From the NCBI GenBank assembly GCA_040414855.1, contig JBEDUQ010000434.1:1-13197 (forward strand): a stretch of 13,197 nucleotides of DNA, in the 5' to 3' direction. A program made the translations under genes and the position numbers. Of the stretch, positions 6,779-13,145 are shown in pieces (the first letter of the stretch is position 1; every line of letters starts with the position of its first letter). This stretch comes from DASVXQ01 sp040414855. Lineage in GTDB: Bacteria; Actinomycetota; CALGFH01. A model generated the notes under the pieces. That model was given only the letters and a program-made list of their open reading frames with translations, was not told where the DNA came from and made no database searches.

Positions 6779-7731
6779 GTGACGCCGAGGCGGACGGCGG
6801 TGCCCTGGTGCCCGGACCGGACCGCGAGCGTGTCGCTGAGCTGCCGCGCGATCCACAGCCCCATGCCTCGTGGGCCCTCGCCCGCCTCGCCGGCGTCCCG
6901 TCCCGGCGGGAGATAGCCGGCCAGCGGATCGATCTGCCCGCCGCCCTGGTCGGCGACCTCGCAGACCAGCTCGCCGCGCGAGATCCACGCCGCCAGCTCG
7001 ACCGGGGGAGCGCCGTACTGGACGGCGTTGGTGACCAGCTCGCTGACGGCGATCAGCAGCTCGTCGACCCGCTCGCTGGAGAGCCCGGCCTCCAAGCCGG
7101 CGGCGCCGAGCTTGTCCCGCCAGCCGCTCGGGTCGCGGTCGACCCGCTGGCACAGCCCGGGCTCGCCGAGGCAGCGGCTCGTTGGCTCGGGCAGCTCGCT
7201 GAGCAGGGCCTCCGGGTCGACGAACCGCGGGCTCGCCTCCCGAACGGCCCGATGCCACACGGTCGGATGGGTGCGCAGGGCGTCGCCCAGCATCGGCCGC
7301 ACCGGCTCGACCCGGAGGTCGTACATGCAGACGATCCAGGCCGGACAGTCCTCGAAGGCCCGGTTGAGGACCGATTCGTAGCGGGTCCACGAGCGCCGCT
7401 GGCCGGAGGTCATGTGGTGGGGGAGCTCTCCCGCGACCCGGATCCGCGAGGCGCCGTCGTCGGTCAGCTCGCGCAGCATCACGTCGTAGTCGGCGATGGC
7501 GGCGGCGGGCCGAACGTACCAGGCGTCGCTGTCGATCAGCTGGACCCGGTCCGCGTCGGCGCCGAGGCCATCGCGGAGCAGTGCGGCGTCGCGCGGCGTG
7601 GCATTGACGATCCCCGGCTCGCCGTTGTCGAGGCCTTCGCGCAGGAAGGGGACGATTCCCTCCACCAGTTCCTTGTCCGTCCCGTAGGGGAAGAGGTCGT
7701 GCTCCAGGCGGTGACGGGTGGCATTCGGCAT
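6772..7731 (-). CDS. MEDS sensory domain plus HATPase (anti-sigma-like kinase)
   Basis: A 319-residue soluble protein with an N-terminal MEDS (DcmR-type) sensory domain (about 8-165) and a C-terminal GHKL ATPase of the HATPase_c_2/RsbW type (about 200-318). Seen: LVEGIVPFLREGLDNGEP and the later ALRTHPTV, typical of MEDS; N box ELVTNAVQYG (Asn235); G1 box DQGGG (261-265); G2 box GMGLWIARQLSD (289-300); and GTAVRL. It has no HisKA dimerisation domain or phospho-acceptor His box, so it more likely acts as an anti-sigma factor or Ser/Thr protein kinase than a classical histidine kinase. The ATG at 7731 is chosen because the homologous region begins there, with a modest GAGG 9 nt upstream; 87 in-frame codons further upstream look non-coding. 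It is divergent from the CBS kinase. No sigma or anti-sigma antagonist gene is in the window. Confidence 0.85.
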   Translation of the reverse strand: MPNATRHRLEHDLFPYGTDKELVEGIVPFLREGLDNGEPGIVNATPRDAALLRDGLGADADRVQLIDSDAWYVRPAAAIADYDVMLRELTDDGASRIRVAGELPHHMTSGQRRSWTRYESVLNRAFEDCPAWIVCMYDLRVEPVRPMLGDALRTHPTVWHRAVREASPRFVDPEALLSELPEPTSRCLGEPGLCQRVDRDPSGWRDKLGAAGLEAGLSSERVDELLIAVSELVTNAVQYGAPPVELAAWISRGELVCEVADQGGGQIDPLAGYLPPGRDAGEAGEGPRGMGLWIARQLSDTLAVRSGHQGTAVRLGVTA

Positions 7732-8021
7732 CTCGTTCGACCTCGATATGGACGGCTCGTGGGTGTGCCAAGGACGGGTAACGATGGGTAGCCGCTCGTG
7801 GCGGGTCCGAATCAGCGATCGGCGTGCCGGCGCGGGTAACGTCCGGATGATCCCCAGATGAACGTTGAGACTGACCCAGACAAGCGTCTCGCTCGGGCCG
7901 CCCTTTAATGCTGGCGCGAGGGCGATTTTTGCTATGAAGGCGACGGTGCGAGCCGGCGCTCCCGATCCGAAAGCCCTCCGGGGCGGCGCCACGCCGTGGC
8001 GATCACCAGGGGAGGGGGCGC
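7732..8021. promoter_or_regulatory. Divergent intergenic region, MEDS-HATPase / CBS kinase
   Basis: 290 bp with no credible gene. It holds a short AT-richer stretch around 7900-7940 (TTTAATG, ATTTTTGCTATGAAGG) that may contain the kinase promoter. The word GGGTAACG occurs twice (7777-7784 and 7834-7841). No clear -35/-10 pair could be assigned for either gene. Confidence 0.4.
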
Positions 8022-9296
8022 ATGGAGCCGACGACTACGCTGGCAGGCAGCCACCGCCGCGATGAGCCGGAGGTTCTCTGGCGGTTGGTGCGACACCCGC
8101 CGAAGGTGGATGCATCGCACACGTGCGCCGAGGTGAACGCGATCTTCCGCCGCGATCCCCAGCAGTCCAGCGTGATCGTGCGGTTCCCGGGCGGCGAGTC
8201 GCATCTGCTGCCGAAGCGGCAGTTCCTGGAGGGCATCACCGGCGCCTACGGCTGGGCGATCAACGGCGGCCGGCCGGTCGGCCGCCTGGTGGACTACACC
8301 GCGCTCACGCTTCCGCCCGAGATGGGCCTGACCGATGCCAGCGCCGCCATCCTGGCCCGCGACCAGCGCATCCGCTATGACGACGTGCTCGTCCAGGGCG
8401 ACCGGGACCGCGCGGTCTTCGGCGCCGTCTCGGTCGCCGATCTGCTCGACCGGCTCGCCTACCTGCACGCGCAGCAGGCGCGGATGGCGATGCACGCCGC
8501 CGAGGCCGAGCGCGAGAGCGCCCGGCGCCTGCGGGTCGCGCTGGAGCGCGAGCACGCCGCCAACGAGCACCTGCGAACCCTCGACGAGCTCAAGACCACC
8601 TTCATGCAGGCGGTCTCGCACGACCTGCGCACGCCGCTCGCCTCGGTGCTCGGTTTTGCCGTCACCCTCGAACGCCACTACCTGGCGCTGCCGCCCGAGC
8701 AGATCGAGGAGCTGCTGCACCGGCTGGCGTCCAATGCCCGCCGCCTCGACCGCATCGTGGTCGACCTGCTCGACCTTGACCGCCTCTCGCGCGGCGCGGC
8801 CGAGCCCCGCCGCGAGCCGACCGATCTGGCCAGGCTCGCCGAGCGGGTGGTCGCCGAGCTGGACGGCCTCGGCGGCCATGAGGTCTCGGTCGAGGCGCCG
8901 CCGCTGGTCGCGGAAGTGGACGCCGCCAAGGTCGAGCGCATCCTCGAGAACCTGCTCACCAACGCGGTCCGCCACACCGGGGGCGGCACCGCCGTCTGGG
9001 TGCGGATCGCGGCGCGCGACGGCGGCGTGCTGCTCGCGGTCGAGGACAACGGGCCCGGCGTGCCGGCGTCCCTGCGCGATGCGGTGTTCCAGCCGTTCCG
9101 CCGCGGGCCGACCGCCTCACCGCACGCGCCGGGCTCGGGCGTCGGGCTGGCGCTGGTCGCCCGCTTCGCCGCCCTGCACGGCGGCCACGCCTGGGTCGAG
9201 GAGCGCAGGGGCGGCGGCGCCTCGTTCCGGGTCGCGCTCCCGTGTGAGCGCTGGCTCGCCAGCCACGAGGCCGCCGTCCACCCAGGCGTCCACTGA
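8022..9296 (+). CDS. Soluble sensor histidine kinase, CBS-like N terminus
   Basis: A 424-residue cytoplasmic histidine kinase without membrane segments. The N-terminal 150 residues resemble the CBS-pair-like sensory module of actinobacterial signalling proteins (VIVRFPGGESHLLPKRQF, then AVFGAVSVADLLDRL), suggesting an adenine-nucleotide or other intracellular ligand. A charged helix (about 150-190), probably coiled coil, leads into HisKA with SHDLRTPL and phospho-acceptor His200. The ATPase domain follows: N box ILENLLTNAVRHT (307-319), G1 EDNGPGVP (341-348), F box FQPFRRG, and G2 GSGVGLAL (371-378). All catalytic boxes look intact. ATG at 8022 is preceded by GGGGAGGGGG. No response regulator is adjacent, so it is an orphan kinase. 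Its stop codon lies inside the first copy of a tandem repeat. Confidence 0.9.
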   Translation: MEPTTTLAGSHRRDEPEVLWRLVRHPPKVDASHTCAEVNAIFRRDPQQSSVIVRFPGGESHLLPKRQFLEGITGAYGWAINGGRPVGRLVDYTALTLPPEMGLTDASAAILARDQRIRYDDVLVQGDRDRAVFGAVSVADLLDRLAYLHAQQARMAMHAAEAERESARRLRVALEREHAANEHLRTLDELKTTFMQAVSHDLRTPLASVLGFAVTLERHYLALPPEQIEELLHRLASNARRLDRIVVDLLDLDRLSRGAAEPRREPTDLARLAERVVAELDGLGGHEVSVEAPPLVAEVDAAKVERILENLLTNAVRHTGGGTAVWVRIAARDGGVLLAVEDNGPGVPASLRDAVFQPFRRGPTASPHAPGSGVGLALVARFAALHGGHAWVEERRGGGASFRVALPCERWLASHEAAVHPGVH

Positions 9297-9374
9297 CCGC
9301 GCCCGCCTCCGGCGTCCACTGACCGCGGCCAGCCCGGGCGTCCGGCCCGCGCCCCCCGGCGTCCACTGAGCGCG
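9285..9374. repeat. About 26-nt tandem repeats at kinase 3' end
   Basis: GGCGTCCACTGACCGCG starts at 9285 and again, identically, at 9311. A partial copy starts at 9337 (GGCGTCC then GGCCCGCG), and a near-complete copy at 9358 (one base changed: GAGCGCG). Periods are 26, 26 and 21 nt. Copy one contains the kinase stop codon; the array ends 6 nt before the convergent reductase stop (9381-9383), filling the junction. Confidence 0.8.
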
Positions 9375-9380
9375 GGCCGC

Positions 9381-10046
9381 TCAGGTGGCGATGCCGATGG
9401 TCTTGCCGATCGTTTCGGGCTCGTCGAGCGCGCTGAGCATGCAGTGCGCAACGTCGGCGCGCGGCACCGACCAGCCGCCCCGCAGATTGCGGCCGTACGC
9501 GGTCCGGTAGGTGCCGGTCAGCGGCTTGTCGTTCAGCTTCGGCGGCCGCAGCGCGGTCCAGTCGAGGCCGCTGTCGCGGAGCAGGTCCTCCATCAGCACC
9601 AGGTCGTCGTAGACCTTGCCGAACAAGGTGAGCGCCACGCGGTTCAGGAGATGTCGCATGAAGAAGCCGTCGCCGGGATCGTACTTGGGCGGGTTCGGGC
9701 GGCCCGGCGAGGCGACCGTCGCCACCGGGGCGGCGCTGACCACCACGATCCTGTGCACGTCGGTCGCCCGCATCGCCTCGACGATCGCCCGCGTGCCACG
9801 CTCGGCGATCCCCGCGTCGGCGTTCGAGTGCGGACCGAGGCCCGACAGCACCGCGTCGGCGCCGGCGACCGCCGACTCGAGCGCGGCCGGATCGGGCGAG
9901 GTCATGTCCGCGGCGACGAACGGGACCTCGCGGGTCAGCTTCTTCGGGTTCCGGACCACGGCGGTGACGTCATGGCCCGCCGCCACGGCCTGCTCCAGGA
10001 CTTCCCGGCCGACGCCTCCGGTGGCCGCGAAGATCGTGAGCTTCAT
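9381..10046 (-). CDS. NAD(P)-binding NmrA-like/atypical SDR reductase
   Basis: A 221-residue Rossmann-fold protein of the NmrA/NAD(P)H-binding atypical short-chain dehydrogenase group. Seen: LTIFAATGGVGREVLEQAV with the dinucleotide motif ATGGVG (8-13), VTAVVRNP after the second strand (the Arg suggests NADPH preference), AGADAVLSGLG, and HRIVVVSAAP; the C-terminal ADVAHCMLSAL is typical of the group. No clear YxxxK catalytic pair is seen, as is common in this subgroup, so it may be an oxidoreductase or a redox-sensing NADP-binding protein. ATG at 10046 has AGGGGGAAC just upstream; the longer frame to 10181 runs through repetitive leader DNA. It is divergent from a MarR regulator across 135 bp, a usual arrangement for a MarR-controlled stress or electrophile-response enzyme. 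The substrate is unknown. Confidence 0.85.
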   Translation of the reverse strand: MKLTIFAATGGVGREVLEQAVAAGHDVTAVVRNPKKLTREVPFVAADMTSPDPAALESAVAGADAVLSGLGPHSNADAGIAERGTRAIVEAMRATDVHRIVVVSAAPVATVASPGRPNPPKYDPGDGFFMRHLLNRVALTLFGKVYDDLVLMEDLLRDSGLDWTALRPPKLNDKPLTGTYRTAYGRNLRGGWSVPRADVAHCMLSALDEPETIGKTIGIAT

Positions 10047-10058
10047 GTCGTTCCCCCT

Positions 10059-10101
10059 GGTGCGTGTGGTGCGTGTGGTGTGTGTTGCGTGTGGTGCGTC
10101 G
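10059..10101. repeat. Short GGTGCGTGT tandem repeats in reductase leader
   Basis: Units GGTGCGTGT, GGTGCGTGT, GGTGTGTGT, a 7-nt partial TGCGTGT, then GGTGCGTCG lie 13-55 nt before the reductase start, upstream of its ribosome-binding site on the transcribed leader. They are simple-sequence repeats, probably slippage products. Confidence 0.6.
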
Positions 10102-10141
10102 GTCGCGGCCGCTCCCGTACGGCCGCGTCTCGGGTCGGGTA

Positions 10142-10157
10142 CCATCCTTCTGGATGA
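10142..10157. promoter_or_regulatory. CATCC-N4-GGATG dyad in MarR/reductase promoter
   Basis: CATCC (10143-10147), a 4-nt centre, then GGATG (10152-10156) form a perfect 5-bp dyad between the divergent reductase and MarR genes. A close relative, TCATCC-N5-GGATGA, lies upstream of the MFS gene. Both could be sites for one dimeric regulator, possibly the local MarR protein; the 1-bp spacer difference weakens this. Confidence 0.4.
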
Positions 10158-10182
10158 CATATCATACGGAGACCATATCATA
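10158..10182. promoter_or_regulatory. CATATCATA direct repeat, candidate operator at MarR start
   Basis: CATATCATA occurs at 10158-10166 and 10174-10182, 16 bp apart, in an AT-rich patch that stands out from its surroundings. The second copy touches the ATG of the MarR gene and includes the palindrome TCATATGA (10178-10185). The complement of 10161-10166 is TATGAT, a good -10 for the reductase gene. Binding here by MarR would block both genes. Confidence 0.45.
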
Positions 10183-10769
10183 TGAGTTCAACAAAGCCTG
10201 AGGACGAGGACGTCGAGGCGGCGCGGCGCCGAAGACGCCTGGCCGTCGGGATCAAGGAGTCGCTGCGCGACATGCGCAACCAGCTCTCGCTGCTGAACCA
10301 CCGCGTCAGCACGCGGCTGGAGCTGAAGGACATCGACCTCGACTGCCTGGAGATCATCGGCCGACACGGTCCGCTCAGCCCGAGCGAGCTCGCGCGCCGC
10401 GCCGGCCTGCACCCCGCCACCATGACCGGCATCCTCGACCGGCTCCAGCGGGGCGGCTGGATCACCCGGGAGCGCGACCCGGCCGCGCCCGACCGCCGCG
10501 CGGTCGCCGTCCGCGCGCTGCGGGACCGCAACGCCGAGCTGTTCGGGCTCTACGCCGGGATGAACAGCTCGCTGGACGAGATCCTCGACCGCTACACCGA
10601 GCCCGAGCTGGAGGTGCTCGCCGACTTCGTCCGCCGCACCTCCGCCGCCGGCAGGGTCGCCACGGACGAGCTGGGGCCGGGCGAGATCGCGGTCCGGCCG
10701 GCAGACGGCGTCAGTGGTCGGGTCAGTGGTCGGGTCGCTCGGCGAGGAAGAGGTAGCGGGTCAGGCTGA
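10182..10769 (+). CDS. MarR-family transcriptional regulator
   Basis: A 195-residue winged-helix repressor of the MarR family. Seen: an N-terminal helix (about 18-45), the winged helix (about 50-112) with LSPSELARRAGLHPATMTGILDRLQRGG holding the helix-turn-helix (recognition helix about 77-90), and the wing RERDPAAPDRRAVAVR carrying the family's D-x-R-R signature. C-terminal dimerisation helices run from about 113 to 155. Such dimers usually repress a divergent gene and release DNA on binding a phenolic or electrophilic ligand, which fits the reductase opposite. ATG at 10182 has CGGAGA about 10 nt upstream. The last 38 residues, rich in Gly/Arg/Ser, have no family counterpart that I know of. 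They are encoded in DNA shared with the convergent methyltransferase gene (47-nt overlap) and contain a 12-bp duplication. Confidence 0.9.
   Translation: MSSTKPEDEDVEAARRRRRLAVGIKESLRDMRNQLSLLNHRVSTRLELKDIDLDCLEIIGRHGPLSPSELARRAGLHPATMTGILDRLQRGGWITRERDPAAPDRRAVAVRALRDRNAELFGLYAGMNSSLDEILDRYTEPELEVLADFVRRTSAAGRVATDELGPGEIAVRPADGVSGRVSGRVARRGRGSGSG
10710..10733. repeat. 12-bp tandem duplication in overlapping gene ends
   Basis: GTCAGTGGTCGG is present twice in direct succession (10710-10721, 10722-10733). It adds VSGRVSGR to the MarR tail, and on the other strand it covers the methyltransferase stop codon (10723-10725). A second TGA for the methyltransferase frame lies in the other copy, 12 nt beyond. 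Confidence 0.8.
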
Positions 10770-11526
10770 AGAAGTAGCGGCCCTCGGCGCCGAGCTCGGC
10801 GAGGTCACGCTTCCAGGCCTCGACCTCGTCGCGGGCGAAGGCGTGGCGCTTGCTGACGTAGGCGGCGATGACTTCGATGTTGGTGCCGCTGTAGGAACTC
10901 GGGTCGTAGTCGGCGTTGAGCAGCGTGAGCGCTTGGCGGGTGCGGATGCGGAAGCCCGCGTCGCGAAGCAGGGGAGAGAGCGACCTGGGCAGGTGCGGGT
11001 CGGCGAAGCGCTCGGTCCAGGCCGCCAGCACCCGGTGCATGCGGGCCTGGTCGCTCGAGCTCCAGACGACGGAATCCCAGTCCGTGTCCAGGATCAGGAC
11101 GCGCCCACCCGGCCGCAGGACGCGGTGCAGCTCCGCGAGCGCGCGGTCCACCTCGGGGACGTACGCGTAAACCTGCGTGACCGTCGCCGCGTCGAAGCAG
11201 GCGTCGGGGAACGGCAGGTCGGTGGCGTCGCCGATGAGCAGGGTGACCCGGTCGGCGACCGGCAGCCCGTCCAGGCGCCGGTGCGCCGCCGCCACCATGC
11301 TCTCGCTGGCGTCGAGCCCGGTCACGTGACCGGTCGGACCGACCACCGCCGCCATGTCCGCCATCAGCAGGCCGGGGCCCGAGCCCACGTCCAGGATCCG
11401 CTCGCCCTCGCGAGGCTCCAGCAGGCCGAGCGTCCGGTGCCGCTGGGCGATCACGTCCGGAGTCTGGTAGATCGCCTCGAGCTGCGCCGCGGCCGCGTCG
11501 TCGAAGTTCTCTCCGCCGCCCGCCAT
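10723..11526 (-). CDS. Class I SAM-dependent methyltransferase
   Basis: A 267-residue Rossmann-like methyltransferase of the Methyltransf_11/UbiE-like type. Seen: motif I ILDVGSGPG (44-52), the acidic ribose-binding turn GLDASESM (70-77), GDATDLPFPDACFD (99-112) around motif II, and motif III LHRVLRPGGRVLILD (133-147). The C-terminal half (WTERFADPHLPRSLSPLLRDAGF) resembles small-molecule methyltransferases acting on natural products or aromatics; the substrate cannot be told. ATG at 11526 follows AAGGAGACGGG, a strong ribosome-binding site in the 21-nt gap after the MFS gene. It is therefore the second gene of an operon with the efflux pump. Pairing suggests the enzyme may modify a compound the pump exports, which is inference. 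Confidence 0.88.
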   Translation of the reverse strand: MAGGGENFDDAAAAQLEAIYQTPDVIAQRHRTLGLLEPREGERILDVGSGPGLLMADMAAVVGPTGHVTGLDASESMVAAAHRRLDGLPVADRVTLLIGDATDLPFPDACFDAATVTQVYAYVPEVDRALAELHRVLRPGGRVLILDTDWDSVVWSSSDQARMHRVLAAWTERFADPHLPRSLSPLLRDAGFRIRTRQALTLLNADYDPSSYSGTNIEVIAAYVSKRHAFARDEVEAWKRDLAELGAEGRYFFSLTRYLFLAERPDH

Positions 11527-11547
11527 CCCGTCTCCTTCCGCTCGCCG

Positions 11548-13053
11548 TCACCGCGTGATGGCGGAAGTCTCCTCCACCGGCCGCGGGATGAGCACGGCGG
11601 CGACCAGTCCGAGGGCCGCGACCACCGCGAGCGTCGTGAGCGCGAGCGCGAACGGCTTGCCGCCGGGGAACGAGGCCGCGACCAGGACGGAGCCGGCCAG
11701 CGCCGTGCCCAGCGAGGAGCCAAGGTTCGAGACGCTCCGCGAAAGGCCGGAGATGTCGCCCTGCTCGCTCTCCGGGAAGCTCGACTGCACCAGGTTCACC
11801 GACGCGGTCAGCATGACGCCGACCCCGGTGCCCATGAGCAGCAGTCCAGGCACGAAGCTCAGCAGCCTCGAATGCTCGCGCGCCAGCGCCAGCAGCAGGA
11901 GCATGCCGACGAGGGTCGACACGAACCCCCAGCGCACCAGTGTCCGTTGCGGGTGCCTGCTCGCCAGCCGCTCGGCGAGGGCCGACGACGCGAGGATCCC
12001 GATCGTGGCGGGCGTGAGCATCAGCCCGGTCTCGATGGCGTTGAACCCGCGGACCTCCTGCAGGAAGACCGAGATGACGAAGAACGATCCCTGGAGCACC
12101 AGCCACTGGATCGTCTGCGTCGCCAGCCCGAGGTTCGAGGTGCGGTTGTGGAACAGCCCGATGGAGATCAGCGGGTCCTTGCCGGCGCGTTCGCGCGAGC
12201 GGATGTGCAGCAGGAACCAGCCGAGGATCACCGCGCCGATCGCGACCGCCGGCCAGACGGGCGAGATGCCGCCCTTGGGGATCAGGACGGTGCCGGCGAT
12301 CGAGAAGTCCTTCCGCGCGGTGAACCAGCCGTAGGACGAGGACAGCAGGATCCCGAACACCACGAAGAACAGGCCCGCCGCGGACAGGACCGCCCCACCG
12401 AAGTCGAAGCGCGGCTTCGGGCCCGGTCGGGCGGGGTCCACGATCCGGCGGGCGAGCAGGATGATCGACCCCACCACCAGGACCTGGAGGAGGAACGACG
12501 CCCGCCAGGTGGTGGTGCTGGTGATCAGCCCGCCGACCAGCGGCCCGGCGGCGGCGCCCAGGCCGCCCGCGCCGCTGACGACGCCGAAGTACCGCGCCCG
12601 CGACTCCACGTCGGGGAACGCCACGGTGATCAGGATGTAGATGGGCGGGATCATCAGCGCCGAGCCGAGGCCCTCCAGCAGCGAATACCCGAAGATCAGC
12701 AGCCCGATCCCGCTGGTGAGCAACGCCAGCAGGGCGCCCGCTCCGTAGACGCCCAGTCCGGCGATGAAGCAGAGCTTGCGGCCCCAGATGTCGGTCAGCT
12801 TGCTGCCCGGCAGCATCAGCGAGGCCATCACCAGGGTGAACAGCGTGATCGTGGTCTGGACCCCGATCACCGTGGTCCCGAGGTCCTTGGCGATCGTGCT
12901 GATGGCCACGTTCATGTTCGTGGCGGCGTAGCTGGCGATGAACTGGGCCAGCGCCAGAGGGACGACCATCGACCCAGGCGCCCGCACCGGCCTCGCCGCC
13001 GCGTACTCGGTCTCAGTCACGAGCCTCCAGGCACCCTGCTCGACTCCCGCCAT
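11548..13053 (-). CDS. MFS drug-efflux transporter, DHA2 (14-TM) type
   Basis: A 501-residue inner-membrane protein with many hydrophobic spans (12-14 expected), resembling the drug:H+ antiporter-2 family. Seen: motif A GSKLTDIWGRK (83-93) after TM2; antiporter motif C GAGGLGAAAGPLVGG (161-175) in TM5; and the MNVAISTI helix 1 region, in which the Asp of the usual LDxTIVNVALP motif is missing (TNMNVAISTI). It probably exports a lipophilic toxin in exchange for protons. The ATG at 13053 has GGAGGG 13 nt upstream, rather far; a TTG at 13074 or a GTG at 13020 (GGAGG only 3 nt before) are alternatives. It leads the operon with the methyltransferase. Inverted repeats upstream (13102-13118, 13118-13145) suggest control by a local repressor. 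Confidence 0.9.
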   Translation of the reverse strand: MAGVEQGAWRLVTETEYAAARPVRAPGSMVVPLALAQFIASYAATNMNVAISTIAKDLGTTVIGVQTTITLFTLVMASLMLPGSKLTDIWGRKLCFIAGLGVYGAGALLALLTSGIGLLIFGYSLLEGLGSALMIPPIYILITVAFPDVESRARYFGVVSGAGGLGAAAGPLVGGLITSTTTWRASFLLQVLVVGSIILLARRIVDPARPGPKPRFDFGGAVLSAAGLFFVVFGILLSSSYGWFTARKDFSIAGTVLIPKGGISPVWPAVAIGAVILGWFLLHIRSRERAGKDPLISIGLFHNRTSNLGLATQTIQWLVLQGSFFVISVFLQEVRGFNAIETGLMLTPATIGILASSALAERLASRHPQRTLVRWGFVSTLVGMLLLLALAREHSRLLSFVPGLLLMGTGVGVMLTASVNLVQSSFPESEQGDISGLSRSVSNLGSSLGTALAGSVLVAASFPGGKPFALALTTLAVVAALGLVAAVLIPRPVEETSAITR

Positions 13054-13101
13054 CGGCCGACAAGCACCCTCCAATCTTGCTGTGCGACCGGCACCCCCAC
13101 A

Positions 13102-13118
13102 TCATCCCGTTCGGATGA
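13102..13118. promoter_or_regulatory. TCATCC-N5-GGATGA palindrome upstream of MFS
   Basis: TCATCC (13102-13107), a 5-nt centre, then GGATGA (13113-13118) is a perfect 6-bp-arm dyad about 50 bp before the MFS start. The size and position fit an operator for a TetR- or MarR-type dimer. It shares its half-site with the dyad at 10142-10157. Confidence 0.45.
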
Positions 13119-13145
13119 GAGCCGCCCCGGAGTGAGCGCGGCTCT
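13118..13145. promoter_or_regulatory. AGAGCCGC-N12-GCGGCTCT inverted repeat
   Basis: A perfect 8-bp inverted repeat (13118-13125 and 13138-13145) around 12 nt, abutting the TCATCC dyad upstream of the MFS gene. It may be a second operator, a terminator of a gene beyond the window, or chance. The remaining edge DNA (13146-13197) shows no gene I can support. Confidence 0.3.

Noticed and set aside
7743..7771. Promoter TTGGCA-N17-TATCGA for the MEDS-HATPase gene
   Set aside because: The -10 match is poor (3 of 6), and its start site would fall about 5 nt before the ATG, after the ribosome-binding site. It works only for a leaderless transcript.
6694..7791. A collagen-like Gly-X-Y protein on the plus strand
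   Set aside because: The Gly-Pro-Arg string comes from the 9-nt repeat array, and the rest is antisense to the well-supported MEDS-HATPase gene.
9381..10181. Extended 266-residue start for the reductase
   Set aside because: The extension translates the GGTGCGTGT repeats and operator DNA (His/Thr/Arg string); ATG 10046 has AGGGGGAAC and starts the Rossmann fold at once.
11555..12334. A 259-codon plus-strand frame opposite the MFS gene
   Set aside because: It is Ser/Thr/Arg/Pro-rich antisense sequence with no domain; the minus-strand frame shows transporter motifs and hydrophobic spans.
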